Source: Aquatica leii
Taxonomy: Eukaryota > Arthropoda > Insecta > Coleoptera > Lampyridae
NCBI GenBank assembly: GCA_035610365.1
Contig: CM069437.1
Coordinates: forward strand, 61,156,093 to 61,220,092
Length of the DNA: 64,000 nucleotides
Direction of reading: 5' to 3'
Position 1 is the first letter of the stretch, and the number at the start of each line of letters is the position of its first letter. Below the pieces are notes generated by a model. The model was not told the DNA's origin. It worked only from the letters and a program-made list of their open reading frames with translations, and ran no database searches. A program made the position numbers and the translations under genes. This document shows, in pieces, positions 30,090 through 42,830 of the stretch.

Positions 30090-32400
30090 CCACTTTATTT
30101 ATAACAAACTTTTAGTAGATCTTAGTTTCAATTACAACACAAAAATTTACATCGAACAGGTTTTGTAAACGTTTGTACGTTCTGCATCAAGATAAATTTC
30201 TCCTAAAAAGATTTACTTAAGGTAGATGTTTATGGAAGAAAGTATGCGCTTTGGCCACATCCGTATCTATAGTCTGTGCTACGGTAGAAAAACTTTTTAG
30301 CATTTGAAGTTTTAAACCGTTACGCGACTGGGAGTGGAAAGTTGAGCCATATTTAAAATAAATATTCTGAAAACTTGAAAGTTTATATCAAAAGAAAATA
30401 TAACTAATAGTGTTGTTGGAAAAAAAAAGCATTGTCTTAACATAATTGAATTGGTTTTAGAAAAATATTATCTTAATCGTGATTTTATATATGATAATGT
30501 ACATTTTTTATGGTAAGGGAAGCAGTTTGTTATTATAAAAACTACGAAAACAGTAATAGAAAAAGTATACATTATAAGCGACTCTAGGCTTACACCGCGT
30601 TGTAGTTAAACACCTAAGTAGGCTTGTCCTAGTCTCTCTTTGAAAGCCAAAACCAGGAGTAGAACTTGGTCTTTGCCATATTGTCGTTAATCAATGTCTT
30701 GCGAAACGTCAGTTTGTTTGGATTTACAAACGATAATACAAGAAGGCCTAGTTTTATTTTTTGTTTTGCCTCTCAAGAAGAGACTAATCTAAACCGAAAG
30801 TCACTTGTAGTAGTAACTAAGAAAATCGCAAAGGCTTAAGATTTTATAAAAAAATTATAACCTAAAAAACAAAAAAAAGTAATAATAAATTTAAAAAAAC
30901 TTGTTTTACAAAGCAATAACAATTACGAAAAAATAGCTACGGTTGAAACAATTTAAAAGTAAGCAAGAACAACTAATAAAAGAAAAAATAAATTATGCTA
31001 AAATTGAAAGAACATTTTAAAAGCTAATTGAGTCGAATCAAATAATTAACAAAAAATTGATACATATAACAGAAAAAAAATTGAAAAAATAAAAAACTAC
31101 AAAACAAGAAATGATCTGGGTATGCCAAGATTGCCTGAAAATAAAAAAAAGGTATTTCCAGTATACAAAAAAATTAAATTCAGAAATTAATATAACGACA
31201 CCCATAAAACATACGAGGTAATTTTAGTAACGTTAAAGATATAAATAGAGAATTAGAGAATACAAAAAGTGGATTTTCTAATATTATGTTCTATTCAGGA
31301 TTAGTTTATATTGTTAAGTAGACTACAGAGACGTATTTTATCAAAAATACTTAATAGCTTGTTTTAGTAATGCAATGTTAAGCTCTTTCGGCAAAACAGC
31401 TAACGTTTTAAAAAATACAACCGAGCTATAAGTTTAGTACAAAAAATTGTTTATTTGAATAATTTAACACATTTGTTACTAGAAACCAAATAGTACAATA
31501 GTTACATTATGAGCTTAATTTAAATTTTAATGTAGTTTTAATTATACTTTGATTATTACTATCGTACTTGTAGTTTTAATTCCATTTTTAAACTTTTGTT
31601 TTATTTGGCCGATACATTATTTATTACATTGTTTTACAGTTGATTTTATATATAACGCATGATTTATGTAAAATATTTGTTTTGTTTTTTAGTTTTGTAC
31701 AGATAGTGTTATATATAGTATTTTGGTTATAGAGAAAATTTTAATATAAGATTTTTTTGATTGTATCTTTAAATGTGTTTTAACACAAATATTTCTAACT
31801 TTCATATTGGTTTGTTTCTGTAAACTTAATTTACTTTAATGGGCTTTCGTTCATTTTTTTTTACAGATTAAATTACCTGTAAACTTTTGTTTCAATTATT
31901 TACATTTTCTTGTTACATTTTCTATTAGATGAAAAATAATTTTTTTGCAACGCTCGATGGCGTTCTAAGTGTAGGTAATCATTTTGCAAAAAGCTAATAT
32001 GTAGCAAATCAGCAATAAGAAACTGACGTTTTGATGATTCAACGCAATCTCAAAATGAAATTGTGGTAATAGAATCTGAAACAAAAGTCCTTTCGTTATA
32101 ACAAGATTTCTTGCAGTCATAAAGTAAATCGCGTCGTTTGTAGTTAAAGCAGTAACAGTAAAACTTTTATAGACTGCTTAAGTAAAAAATACTTTTATTT
32201 TGGGTTTAGCTAAAATCGTCTTACTGATACATCTGTAAATATACTTATCAACCCATCAATACTGTTTTATGGTTTGTTTAATTAAGTATTTCATTTATCG
32301 ATCGCAGTCACCTCAATATGGTAGGGGCGTTTTGCTTTGTTTTGTTTTATAAAAATTGTAATTATTTATTGATTTGTCTCAACCATTAATTTGATTTTAC
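30090..32400. other. AT-rich region, intron-like
   Basis: No coding match was seen, only poly-A/poly-T stretches and short repeats. It ends in a pyrimidine-rich run and AG at 32408. Confidence 0.4.
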
Positions 32401-32408
32401 TTTTTTAG

Positions 32409-32506
32409 GAAATCTCGGCAGACCGATGTGGTAGGCGGGGTGAGGGGGGTGCACCCCCCTTTAGACCTGGCGCCGCCACCACGGGTCACCACGGCGACCG
32501 ACACAG
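32409..32506 (+). CDS. candidate internal exon of an unidentified host gene
   Basis: A 98-bp, roughly 65% GC segment stands out in AT-rich DNA. It is preceded by TTTTACTTTTTTAG and followed by CACAG|GTAATT, both good splice sites. With the first base completing a codon, it reads KSRQTDVVGGVRGVHPPLDL, then APPPRVTTATDTG, with no stop. The frame starting at its first base is also open, as expected at this GC content. The protein is not recognised; a proline-rich linker would fit. It enters in phase 2 and leaves in phase 1 in the preferred frame. Confidence 0.45.
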
Positions 32507-32814
32507 GTAATTATACAATTTATTTTAATAACATAAGTTTAGTTTAAAGTTTATTTTTATGCGTAATGTGCACCCTACCTTAATTATGCAATCTGTTTAA
32601 CACTTAATCGAAAATCAATTTATGCAAAATTAAATTAGAATTGCGTTGAAATAAAACTCAACTATGGGACAAGAAATCGCAACTGGATTACTAAAAACAA
32701 AACTTTAATTTGTTTTTTGCTGAAAATTACAGAAAAGTAATCTTTTTAAATTTCAAATGTTTCACGTTTATTAGAATTACACACAGTGCTCAAAAACTGA
32801 ATAATATACAGGGT

Positions 32815-32990
32815 GTTTTATGAAAAAATATTGACTTGTTTTTAGCATTGTACGGTTTAAAAATTGTTAGAGGTGTACAGGGTGATCCAAGTTAAAATAA
32901 CAATATAAAGTTATATATTTTTGAATGAAACAATATGAATTTTATTTTATTTTTAAATACTGCTTAAAAAAATTTCCTAATTTGCTTTAC
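32815..32990 (+). repeat. interspersed repeat with inverted partner at 37235-37370
   Basis: It contains TACAGGGTG twice, then ATAACAATATAAAGTTATAT and TTTTGAATGAAACAATATGA. The partner reads TTCATTCAAAAATATATAAC, TTGTTATTTTAATATTGG and CTCCCTGTATA in the other direction. The pair brackets PLE F2. Confidence 0.65.
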
Positions 32991-33922
32991 AGTTTCGACG
33001 ATTTATTTGGGTTCGAGTATAATTAAATGTATTGTGTTAAGCACTGACTTTATGCACTAATATTAAATTAATTATTTTTGATTTCATTGTTACGGAATGT
33101 TTTGTTTTTATTATTTCATATTTTTTAATAATTTTTTTTGTTTTGCTGCGTTCAAGGCCTTGGAAATTTAATTTAACTTAACGGTTCATAAACGATTTGT
33201 TATATTTTGTAAATTCAGTTTTAATCTACATATTTATATGTTTTTTCCTTTTTAGTTTAGTTTTTTTTTGTTTCATCTGAATTCATGTAATTATTTTTAT
33301 TATTATTTTATTTGTTTAATTTAAACTTAATAAATGTTAAATAATTAATTTTGTAAAAAGCTTGTTTTTGGGCATACAAATTAACTTTAATATTACAGAT
33401 TTTAAGTAATACATTCAGATAAAGATAAGTTCCGTTTAGAGTGTGTTCATCAAGAGTGGGCATTTTGGTTGGCAAGATTCAGAAGCTCTTTTTAAGCTAT
33501 ACAGCTTCCTGGTGCCCTTTTGTTTTTGACTTTTGTTTTATTTTGATTTTACGTTTTGAATTTCCCAATCAATCACGGTTTTGTTTCAAAGTGACCTACG
33601 TCCGTCTTTGAAATAATATTATTTACTGACATTTCATACTAATTCATTAATAAATAGACATAAGTTTCTTTATTACAGTGCTGAAAACAAACAAAAATAC
33701 GAGAATATGTAGTAGAAACGTATTTTTTTATGGGTAATGTAAGAGGATATTTAAATCGCAATTTTTTCAAAAAGTGGATAGGTAGAAGTTATCTCAACAA
33801 TTGGATCACCTGACTTAACAACAATGGATTTCTTGTAATAGCGAAGGCTTCCACGGTCGGAATCTATACTAACATTAGAATGTCATCCGGGTTTGGACCG
33901 TGTCATATTTGCAACCGAAGCT

Positions 33923-33963
33923 GCCAACGTTTCGCCCACTTTCGTAAGGGGCTTCATCAGGGC
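33923..33963 (-). ncRNA. hammerhead-like motif, PLE F2 left arm
   Basis: Minus strand: helix I GCC (33961-33963) against GGC (33923-33925), consensus CTGATGA (33954-33960), helix II GCCC with GGGC, and GAAACGTT (33926-33933). All invariant bases are present. Helix III is the palindrome ACGU. Confidence 0.7.
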
Positions 33964-34183
33964 GTGAGATAAATCGCAAAACTCAAACAAGCAATCGAAA
34001 TCTAACTAAGAACTTCTCAAAAGTTAGGTTATCCACTTGTAAAACAAGCCATAACCTAAACTATGAAAGGTAAGAAAGAAAACGATAACCTGAAAAAGCA
34101 AACGAAAATCTAACAAAGAACCACTACCGAGTTAGGTAATCAACTTGTGAACCAAGCCAGATTCTAAACTCCGTAGAAGTGAC

Positions 34184-34577
34184 TTAAGAAGAAATAGTCT
34201 CCGTATTTAAAGGAAAAGGATCGTCACGGATGATTAAGCTCGACTCTGATTGGGTTACGGTTGTTAGGGGGCGTGTTTTTGATAAATGACTAATAACCGG
34301 GAACCAAAGAGGGGATAGTTCGAAACCATGATCGCGATTGAAGTTATTGGGGTGTTTGATGATTTCTATGCTTTCTCGGAATTTCCTGTTGAAAAAGAAT
34401 GGAGATTTGGCAATCAACGAAACATTATCAAAATCTATTTTGTGACCTGTAGTAAAATGATGTTCAGCGACCGCAGACTTGGAAGTATACCTTTTCCTTA
34501 TACAACGCTCATGTTCTGAAATGCGAGTAATGACTGAACGACCGGTTTCACCAATGTAGACTAAACCACAAGAACAT
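34184..34577 (-). pseudogene. PLE F2 inverted arm: endonuclease C-terminus
   Basis: The minus strand reads VYIGETGRSVITRISEHE-like codons, SKSAVAEHHFTTGHKIDFDN, IAKSPFFFNRKFRESIEIIK and NNFNRDHGFELSPLWFP, nearly identical to the sense copy at 35960-36354. The last codons differ slightly, showing a few substitutions since duplication. Confidence 0.75.
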
Positions 34578-36354
34578 CTAAAATTCCTAAATCCAACATT
34601 TCTAAGTCGGAAGAGTCAGCTCTAAAAAGTCTTCGTAAGAACCCTGATATTATTGTTCTTCCAGCCGACAAAGGCAACGCCACTGTAGTTTTGAACCAAA
34701 TTGATTATGTTACGAAAATCAATTCTATTTTGTCTGAGGAAACTTACGCTCTTCTAACCCATAACCCCACTTCGAGGATTGAACGCGAGGTTAGCCAAAT
34801 CATCAAATCTTCCAATCTACCTCCTGAAACTAAACGTCGACTTACCCCATCAGATTCTAAACCACCTCGTCTATACGGACTTCCCAAAATTCACAAACAA
34901 GGTATTCCTTTTCGACCTATCGTTAGTACTATCGAATCTCCTACTTACAAGCTAGCCAAGTTCTTGTCCAACATTCTTTGCGAGTTTACAGGTAAAACCT
35001 CTTCTCACATCCTCAACTCTAAGCATTTTATTCAACGTCTAGAAACTATAAAACTTGAACCCCAAGATCTTCTCGTGAGCTTTGATGTTACTTCACTTTT
35101 TACTAAAGTTCCTATTAAGGATTCGCTTATTATCATCAAACAGATTCTGTCTCAACATGGCAAGGATTTGAGTTAGGTTTCTTTTATTGATAAGTGTCTA
35201 TCTTCTACTTACTTCCAATTTGATAACAAGTTTTACGAACAAACTTCTGGTGCTGCTATGGGTTCTCCTCTTTCACCTGTTGTAGCTAACATTTTTATGG
35301 AATTCTTTGAAACGGTTGCTTTGGAATCATCAATATTAATTCCTAAAGTGTGGTTTAGATATGTTGACGACGTTTATTGTTTGGTCTCATGGTAATCTTA
35401 AATTGTCTAAGTTTCTTGATCATCTTAACAATCAAATTTACTATGGAAATCGAAAGTAATGGTTCTCTTCCACTTCTTGACGTTCTTGTGACTCGTAAGC
35501 CCGACGGACTTCTGGGCCATTCTGTTTATCGCAAACCCACCCATACGGACAGATAGCTTCATGCTTCGTCTTATCATCATCCTGCACAGAAACGTTCTGT
35601 TATTGAATCTTTGGTCCATCGTGCCTTTTCTATTTGCCAACCTGAGAATCTAGACTCAGAACTCCGTCATCTTACTAGAACCTTAGTGAACAATGGTTAT
35701 GTAAAGCGAGATATTCATAGAGTTATTAATCGTCGTTTACATCCACGTAATCGATTACCTAAGGACATTTCTACTCCCGAATCCAACCCGAAATTGGCCT
35801 TTTTACCCTACATTCACAAGGTTACAGATCAAATAGGGAAACTCCTTCGTAAGAATGGTATTAAACCCATATTCAACTCGACAGGCAAAATCTCTCAGAT
35901 TCTTCCTTCTCCCAAAGACAAATTTCTTACACTTTCATCTCAAGGTGTATACCAAATTCCCTGTTCTTGTGGTTTAGTCTACATTGGTGAAACCGGTCGT
36001 TCAGTCATTACTCGCATTTCAGAACATGAGCGTTGTATAAGGAAAAGGTATACTTCCAAGTCTGCGGTCGCTGAACATCATTTTACTACAGGTCACAAAA
36101 TAGATTTTGATAACGTTTCGGTGATTGCCAAATCTCCATTCTTTTTCAACCGGAAATTCCGAGAGAGCATAGAAATCATCAAACACCCCAATAACTTCAA
36201 TCGCGATCATGGTTTCGAACTATCCCCTCTTTGGTTCCCGTTCATTAGTCATTTATCGAAAACACGCCCCTTATCAACTGTAACCCAATCAGAGTCGAGC
36301 TTAACTATCCGTGATGATCCTTCTTCTTTATATACGGATACTATTTCTTCTTAA
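34578..36354 (+). pseudogene. PLE F2 reverse transcriptase-endonuclease, broken
   Basis: Blocks: KIPKSNISKSEESALKSLRK, IIVLPADKGNATVVLNQIDY, YGLPKIHKQGIPFRPIVS, LVSFDVTSLFTKVPI, a stop at 35174, GAAMGSPLSPVVANIFMEFF, and YVDD at 35360-35371 directly followed by a one-base insertion that shifts the frame. A short deletion follows near 35440, then [14 protein letters not shown], a stop in HTDR, HHHPAQKRSVIESLVHRAF, VNNGYVKRDIHRVINRRL, GVYQIPCSCGLVYIGETGR (GIY-YIG) and NNFNRDHGFELSPLWFP. The last 247 codons (35611-36354) are intact. The N-terminus is absent. Confidence 0.85.
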
Positions 36355-36575
36355 GTCACTTCTACGGAGTTTAGAATCTGGCTTGGTTCACAAGTTGATT
36401 ACCTAACTCGGTAGTGGTTCTTTGTTAGATTTTCGTTTGCTTTTTCAGGTTATCGTTTTCTTTCTTACCTTTTCATAGTTTAGGTTATGGCTTGTTTTAC
36501 AAGTGGATAACCTAACTTTTGAGAAGTTCTCAGTTAGATTTCGATTGCTTGTTTGAGTTTTGCGATTTATCTCAC

Positions 36576-36616
36576 GCTCTGATGAAGCCCCTTACGAAAG
36601 TGGGCGAAACGTTGGC
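36576..36616 (+). ncRNA. hammerhead-like motif, PLE F2 right arm
   Basis: Helix I GCT (36576-36578) against GGC (36614-36616), CTGATGA (36579-36585), helix II GCCC/GGGC and GAAACGTT (36606-36613). The core is fully conserved, with one G-U pair in helix I compared with the left arm. Confidence 0.7.
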
Positions 36617-36682
36617 AGCTTCGGTTGCAAATATGACACGGTCCAAACCCGGAAGACATTCTAATGTTAGAATGGATTTCTT

Positions 36683-38700
36683 TTTCTGCGGTTATGTAAA
36701 CAATGTATTTGCGTTTGTAACTGTAATTTCAGGTACTTTAAAAAACCTAAAAAACAATTATGAACAAAGAATAAGATTGTGTATTGAAGAAAATGGACAC
36801 CACTTTGAACGTTTGTTGTGAATGTATTTATTTTGACAGTAAACAAGATTTTGTCTATTACACATAATAAAAAAGATTTATTCGATTAACAAAATTTATT
36901 GATGCAGGTAAACTAATTAAAATAAGTCTGAAACTAATGCATATTGGTAAAGGAAACCTTATGGCGATTTAAAAAGTAATTAATTTTCCTTGTTATTGGA
37001 ACAATAAAATACACGGTGTTCCATTTAAGTTAACATAGTAGTTAAACAAAATATTTTAATGTACTTAAACTTTTAATTACAAACACTCTGTACATTAACT
37101 TCAACATATAGAATCAATATACAGAGATGCGTTAATAATTTATGTAATAAAGCGTAATTAATTTATTTCAAGAGTACTATATTTTCAAAAAAGTCAAATA
37201 ATTCAAAAACTATCAAGAATAAGTATAGGGAACTTTGTATAAACTGACATTATTTTTTAAACAATATTTAAAAATAAAATAAAATTTATAGTATTTCATT
37301 CAAAAATATATAACTTTGTATTGTTATTTTAATATTGGTCTCCCTGTATACTTCTAACAACTTTTAAATTCTAGCCGGCGCTGAGTTACTTACATCTGTT
37401 AAAGAATTTTTTGATATCATTTATTGCTTTGTATAAAGAACAAAATGACTATTTAATCGTTGATTTACCCAAACGTAATTTTTGTGTGAAAATTAATTGT
37501 TTGGTTGTTTCAAGCTTAATAGATGAAGTTCATTTTCTTTTATTTCTATGTCTAAATGGTTTTAAAAAGTATCTAATGGTTTAGTAATTTAGTACTTAAT
37601 TAATAGGTATTTTGAACAATTTGTTTTAATAAAAAAATTTAAAGACTAATGTAAAATTAAGTTAGTTTAAAATTACTTTATATTTAACTTAAATTTTTAA
37701 TTTCTATTAAAGCTGGCGTAAAATCAATTTTATAGTTCTACGACTTAAGTTTTACAAGAAGCAAAACTTATAACGACCACGATTTTAATGATAGTTGTAA
37801 AAATGAGCTACGCCGGAGAAAGCTTTTATATCAATTAAAGTTGTTAAAAGCTGTACCAACTAAATGAGTAACGTGCCAATAAACGTGCAAAAAACTTGAA
37901 AAACATTATGTAAAAAGTTTAGTAAGCCAAAAGTTTAAAATGATTAAACTAAAGTGCTCAGTATTCTTTATTTAATGTTTTGTTTGTTTTTTAGTGTTCC
38001 ACGTTAATAAATTTAATAAATTACTTGAATAGATTATGTTTTCTTAAAATAAAACTTACTTTTTTTGAATTAGAAAGAAGCTTCTTATGTATTTTTAATA
38101 ACAGTTGTTGGTTTTAAATATTCTTTTACTATATTAATCTATTTGTCTTGTCTTAGCATTCTTTTTTGCACTATGTTGAAAATGTGCATTTCCAGTTTCA
38201 GTTTGCTGAATATTTTAATCGTTTTTACTACATTTTTCACTAACTATTGTTCTCGGGTTCTTTGTTTTGTAATTCTAAGATTCTTGTATTATTTACTTTT
38301 ATTTTATTTTGAAGTTATTTAGTGTTTTTACAATTTATTTTAAGTAATCAGTTTTTTTATTATTTTTAAAAACAGCGAGTAGCTATTTTACGTCTACTAA
38401 TGTAAATGCTTGATAACAATGAAGATATCTACATATTTTAATTAAATGAAACTAGTGGAAGCATTATGACACAACGATGAAACAAAACATAAAGTTTAAC
38501 AGTAATCTTTAATAACAAAAACAAACAGAATTTACTAAAGTTTGCTTATACAGACTAAAATTTCCACATTTAATACAGTATGGTCACTCCGACTCTTAAT
38601 AACAGCACCTATTTTATAAATTTCTAATTAAATTGTTTATTTTATTTTGTTTAATTTGCTACCACTGGTTTTGTAAACAATTTGACAAATTTTCTCAGCA
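36683..38700. other. AT-rich region with one short repeat
   Basis: Apart from the inverted partner of the 32.8-kb repeat at 37235-37370, no motif was recognised. Confidence 0.4.
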
Positions 38701-38724
38701 TATTTTACACACGCTTGTAGTATT

Positions 38725-38835
38725 ATAACAGGCGGATCTAAGGAAACAGGCCCCATGGACAAAGTGCAACTTTGAGTAGCAGTAAGGCCCCCAAACTACC
38801 CTCGCCTTTCCAACGATCATCCTGCAATTTTTAAA
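38725..38835. other. GC-rich patch, probably an interspersed repeat
   Basis: GGCGGATCTAAGGAAACAGG and CCCCATGGACAAAGTGCAAC stand out from the AT-rich surroundings. On the minus strand an AG acceptor (TAAAAATTGCAG) precedes it, but no frame yields a recognisable protein. The GGCGGATCTAAGG start resembles the edges of many insect repeats. Confidence 0.3.
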
Positions 38836-39399
38836 ATTATGTTGATATGGGTAATATTATAGAATTAATTGGTGATGATTGATAATAATTACTCTAGATA
38901 TACATTATTACTTACTTTGTTGCATGAGGAATGCAAACAGAAATTAACATAAAAAAATTTAAAAATGTAAGAGTAAAAACAGGTATACATATATAAAAAA
39001 TAAAAATATTTAAGATACAATAAATGATAATAAAATACATGTATAAATACATTTTAACAAAATTTGGTGTCCATTTGCAAAATAGTTTATAACTGATTCT
39101 AAATTCAATGTTTCTGTTACTTTTATCTCGACATACAATATGCTGAAATCCTTCAGTCTCTCCTCGGTTAATGTACTTTTAGTGTTGAAAACACTTGTAG
39201 GATTTCACTTCATTTTTTGTATTTTTCGGATGCAGTTTTCATTATTAGTGTTGAAAACACTTATAGAAAGCTTGATTCGAAGGCACGTGTAACGAAACGA
39301 TGAAACGCTTAGATGAAACAAATCTGGAACTTGTGGTGGCTCAATTTTACATCATTTTTTGTATTTTTCGGATGCAGTGCTTATTATTATTAAACAAGA

Positions 39400-41130
39400 T
39401 ATTCCTTATTATTCGTTTTATGTTTTAAAAATATAAGTCTTAATTTCACTCAGCAGTGATGAAAAATGTTTATAGTAATTGCAGAATTAGATCCGCGCGA
39501 GCTTCCGCCTTGTACGCCGCAAAGACGGTACAATATACATAAAGATTGCACATAAACAATGTATTGAGCACAAAATTTACTACAAAAAAGTTCGCGGGAG
39601 TGTATAATTATATCTAATAGTTTATGAGTTACAGAATTTTAATATAATTTTTGTGTAACTTTGCACACGTGTATCTTCTAAACTATTGAAGGTAATTGTT
39701 CTATCCCACCAACTTTTTTATAGTAAATTTTGTCTTCTATAAAAATGTTTATGTGCAACTTTCCTCTATCTTGCACCGTTTTAGGGTAATATTACGACAT
39801 CGACAAAGCTACCCTTAACCACAAAAAAGCCGTGGTGGTTACCAAAAGCAACTCGCCCGAAACAAAGATATTTTACTAAACCGATAATCTATGTTCAAAT
39901 TTTAAAATGCATAAACGAAATAATTTAATAAACCTGATTTATTAAGTTTTATAATAAAAAAAAATAGAAAAAAATGTTATAGAATTGGTAAATTTTTTAA
40001 CTTACATTTTTTGAAAAATGTCAAATATGAAAATTTGTAACTAGATAATTAAAAAACCTAAGTTTAACAAAATGTTAAATGTAAATTATTTTTAAATAGG
40101 AACATGGTGCAATTTAGAAACAAGTCTAAGAAAATTTAAGTTTAAAATCATAATTGAAATTGGTTTGAACAAAAAATTTTTATTTGACATTTTAATATAA
40201 ATCAACTCTAGTAATTCAAGAATTTGTTTGTTATAGATGTTATTAAAAGGATGAAACAATTTGTAAGAAAAAGGAGAACGACGATTATCCAAAACATGTT
40301 GTGCAAATGTAGATTTTACTGAATTTGGATTAAAAATAGTTCAAAATACATTAATAGTATACATTCTTATTTTTCTTATTTATATTATAATAAACCTTGT
40401 TCATTATATTACGCAAGTAATATTGTGTTTGTTTTCAACACCTTCCGATAATTGCAAGATTTTCGATATCTGTGAATTTTATTAAACATGATATTTCTTA
40501 TGATTCGTTTTATGTTTTAAAACTATAATAAGTCTTAATTTCATTCAGCAGTGATTATAGTAATTTCAGAATTAGACCCGCGCGAGCTTGCGCCTTGTAC
40601 GCTGCAAAAACGGTACAATATAGAAGAAAATTGCACATAAACAATTTATTGAGCACAAAATTTACTACAAAAAAATCCGCGGGAGTGTATAATTATATCT
40701 AATAGTTTAAGAGTTACAGAATTTTAATGTAATGTAAGACATTTTCGGGCAACTTTGCACACTTGTATCTTCTAAACTATTGAAAGTAATTGTACGCTTC
40801 CGCCGATTTTTTTATAGTAACTTTTGTTTTCTATAAAAATGTTTATGTGCAACTTTCTTTTATTTTGCACCGTTTTAGGGTAATAGTTGATTAGTTATTT
40901 TAAATTATTAAGCAAATTATTTCTATACAAAAATTGTGGCAGTTTCGATACTGGTGTAATATTACAACACTGACAAAGCTATTCTTAGCTGCAAAAAAAG
41001 CCGCGGTGGTCACCAAAAGCAACTCAACCGAAACACACATGTTCTACTAAACCCAAATTTATGTTCAAATTTTAAAATGAGTAAACGAAATAATTTGATG
41101 AATCTGATTTATAAAGTTTTATAATGAAAA
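39400..41130. repeat. direct duplication of a 0.5-0.6 kb block
   Basis: 39400-39960 and 40475-41130 share, in order, ATTAGA(T/C)CCGCGCGAGCTT, TGCACATAAACAAT, CGCGGGAGTGTATAATTATA, AACTTTGCACAC, TTTATGTGCAACTTTC, TTGCACCGTTTTAGGGTAAT and GGTGGT(T/C)ACCAAAAGCAACTC. They are diverged by indels and substitutions. Confidence 0.8.
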
Positions 41131-42830
41131 CTATCAGTAATTATAAGTTTAAATCATAAACGATTTCTCTGTAAAAGTTATCAACATAGGACGAAAGTAT
41201 GTAAAATAATATTTGATTAAATTTTGAATGTTGAAATTGTATCAACAGTCAAGCAATTGTAAAGATTATTAGCGTTATAAATCTGTTAAGACAAGAGAAA
41301 GGATGTATGTTAAGTTCATCTCTTTAATGCTTTTTTATAGTCAGTAGCGCATTCCTTTAATATTAATAGGAGAAAAAATTGTATAATCGGTAAAAAAAGA
41401 AAATTTAATAAAAAGGCATGTCGAATATTTCGCGCCGCGAAATGTTTTTATTGCGAGTCCAATCTGCTGTAAGTCTTTTTTAAATATGACAAGGAATCGC
41501 AAACACGACAAACTGTTGAAAAAAATCAGTTTTTAAACTGTGGATGCACATTTCCAAAGATGAAATCTTCACTGTGCAACCTTTACATCTGAAAGGAAGT
41601 GGCAACTTAGCTCGAATCGTGTCATAATTTTAGAAGCTGTAGAACTGTGAACTGCCATAAAACTCGGATAAAATCCAGTAATCATTTAGTTTTGTTGTTT
41701 TCTTAAAAATGCGCATCAACTAGTTAGAGTGTGGTGAAGCAATTATCAGGAATCACGCGATATAAATTGTTTATTTAATCCAAGCGTATTCAATCAAAGT
41801 TTGGCTAAATTTCTGATAGTTCCACTTTGGCTCTAAAGCTGATTGTGTCTAGAGAAAATTTTGCATTTATCCGAATGCTTTCAAACGTATCTAAGCCAGC
41901 AGAAAATGAGTCAGTGGACGTGAATCACAGTTTTTCGACCTTTCCTCGCATAATATGCTTGTGAGCGCAATATTATTATTTGAGTTTTGCGAAGGTGACT
42001 TTTTCTCTTGAAAATATTTTGTGTCAAATTAAGTTTGATGTTTTGAGATTTTGTTGCTTGCTTTGTGTTTCTTACCGTACATCACTTGGAAAAGAAAACC
42101 TAAGCGTTACCAACACAGCCCAAATACCCATTTTTGTGCTTATTTATGTAGAAAAATTTTCTATAAAAGATGTACCCTCCAGTTTGCAATCATTTCGCAC
42201 TAAAACTACATACTACTAAAGCTATAAATGGAAAACAACAGTCGGGAGTGTTTGGATTTTGAGTTTTTTATACTAATTCAATGCCGATCACAATTTCGGT
42301 TCCTCTTGGAGAGATAAAGAGCAAACAAATTGAACTACAAAAATAGAAAAATTAGTAACGCCGGTCTATTTACATGCCAGGATGTTTGTTCAATTGCATG
42401 GATTTAAGATAACGCGATCGGGTTTCTCTTTAGATATGTCACTGGAAGCTATGTTTTATCAGCGCGCAGCAATTCTTGATAATGAACGGTGTTGCTCATA
42501 ATTTGTTATGACAAAAAATTCTGTAAGGGTTATTGGTGTTGCTGATTCATCATCTTCCAGCGATGAAGAGGTTATGGGAAACAATTCTCAGGCATTTCAT
42601 GGACAAATTTTAAATACAAACAATTGGTGAATTATTATACGACTATATTCTCGTTTAATATGTATCTAGAATACTATAGTTTTTTGTGTTTTTTTATTTT
42701 TTTATTATTTATGTATGCATTATTATTTTTGAAAATTGTAATAAACCTTGTTCATTATATTACGTAGGTAATATTGTGTTTGTTTTCAACACTTTCCGAT
42801 AATTGCAAGATTTGCGATATCTGTGAATTT
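40385..42830. repeat. shared about 100-bp block at 40385-40485 and 42725-42830
   Basis: Both contain AATAAACCTTGTTCATTATA, GTAATATTGTGTTTG and CCGATAATTGCAAGATTT. At 42.7 kb the block is the 3' end of the hAT-like gene, so 40385-40485 is probably a stray piece of a related copy. Confidence 0.7.

Larger units (their letters stand above)
33823..36682 (+). mobile_element. Penelope-like element, family F2, with inverted 5' arm
   Basis: Direct repeats AATGGATTTCTT (33823-33834 and 36671-36682) flank it. The left arm (33869-34577) is the inverse of the 3' end (about 35965-36670) and stops inside the endonuclease. A 34-base tail (33835-33868; sense motif CCGTGGAAGCCTTCGC) is attached to the left arm only. 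The sense body starts abruptly at 34578 in the RT N-terminal region. Confidence 0.85.

Noticed and set aside
29478..30168. Several overlapping 80-130-codon frames on both strands
   Set aside because: They run through the palindromic minisatellite and share its period; no protein family is matched.
30755..30820. CTCAAGAAGAGACT...CCGAAAGTCAC, possible PLE terminus
   Set aside because: No CUGANGA core, weak helix II and no adjoining PLE coding sequence.
38725..38835. Minus-strand exon with acceptor TTGCAG
   Set aside because: No frame is convincing and the sequence looks like the edge of an interspersed repeat.
41980..42219. 79-codon plus-strand frame
   Set aside because: No motif; typical of chance frames in this DNA.
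42525..42630. Frame with VADSSSSSDEEVMGNN, acidic and serine-rich
   Set aside because: About 35 codons only, no neighbouring coding support; may be a leftover of the adjacent hAT-like element.
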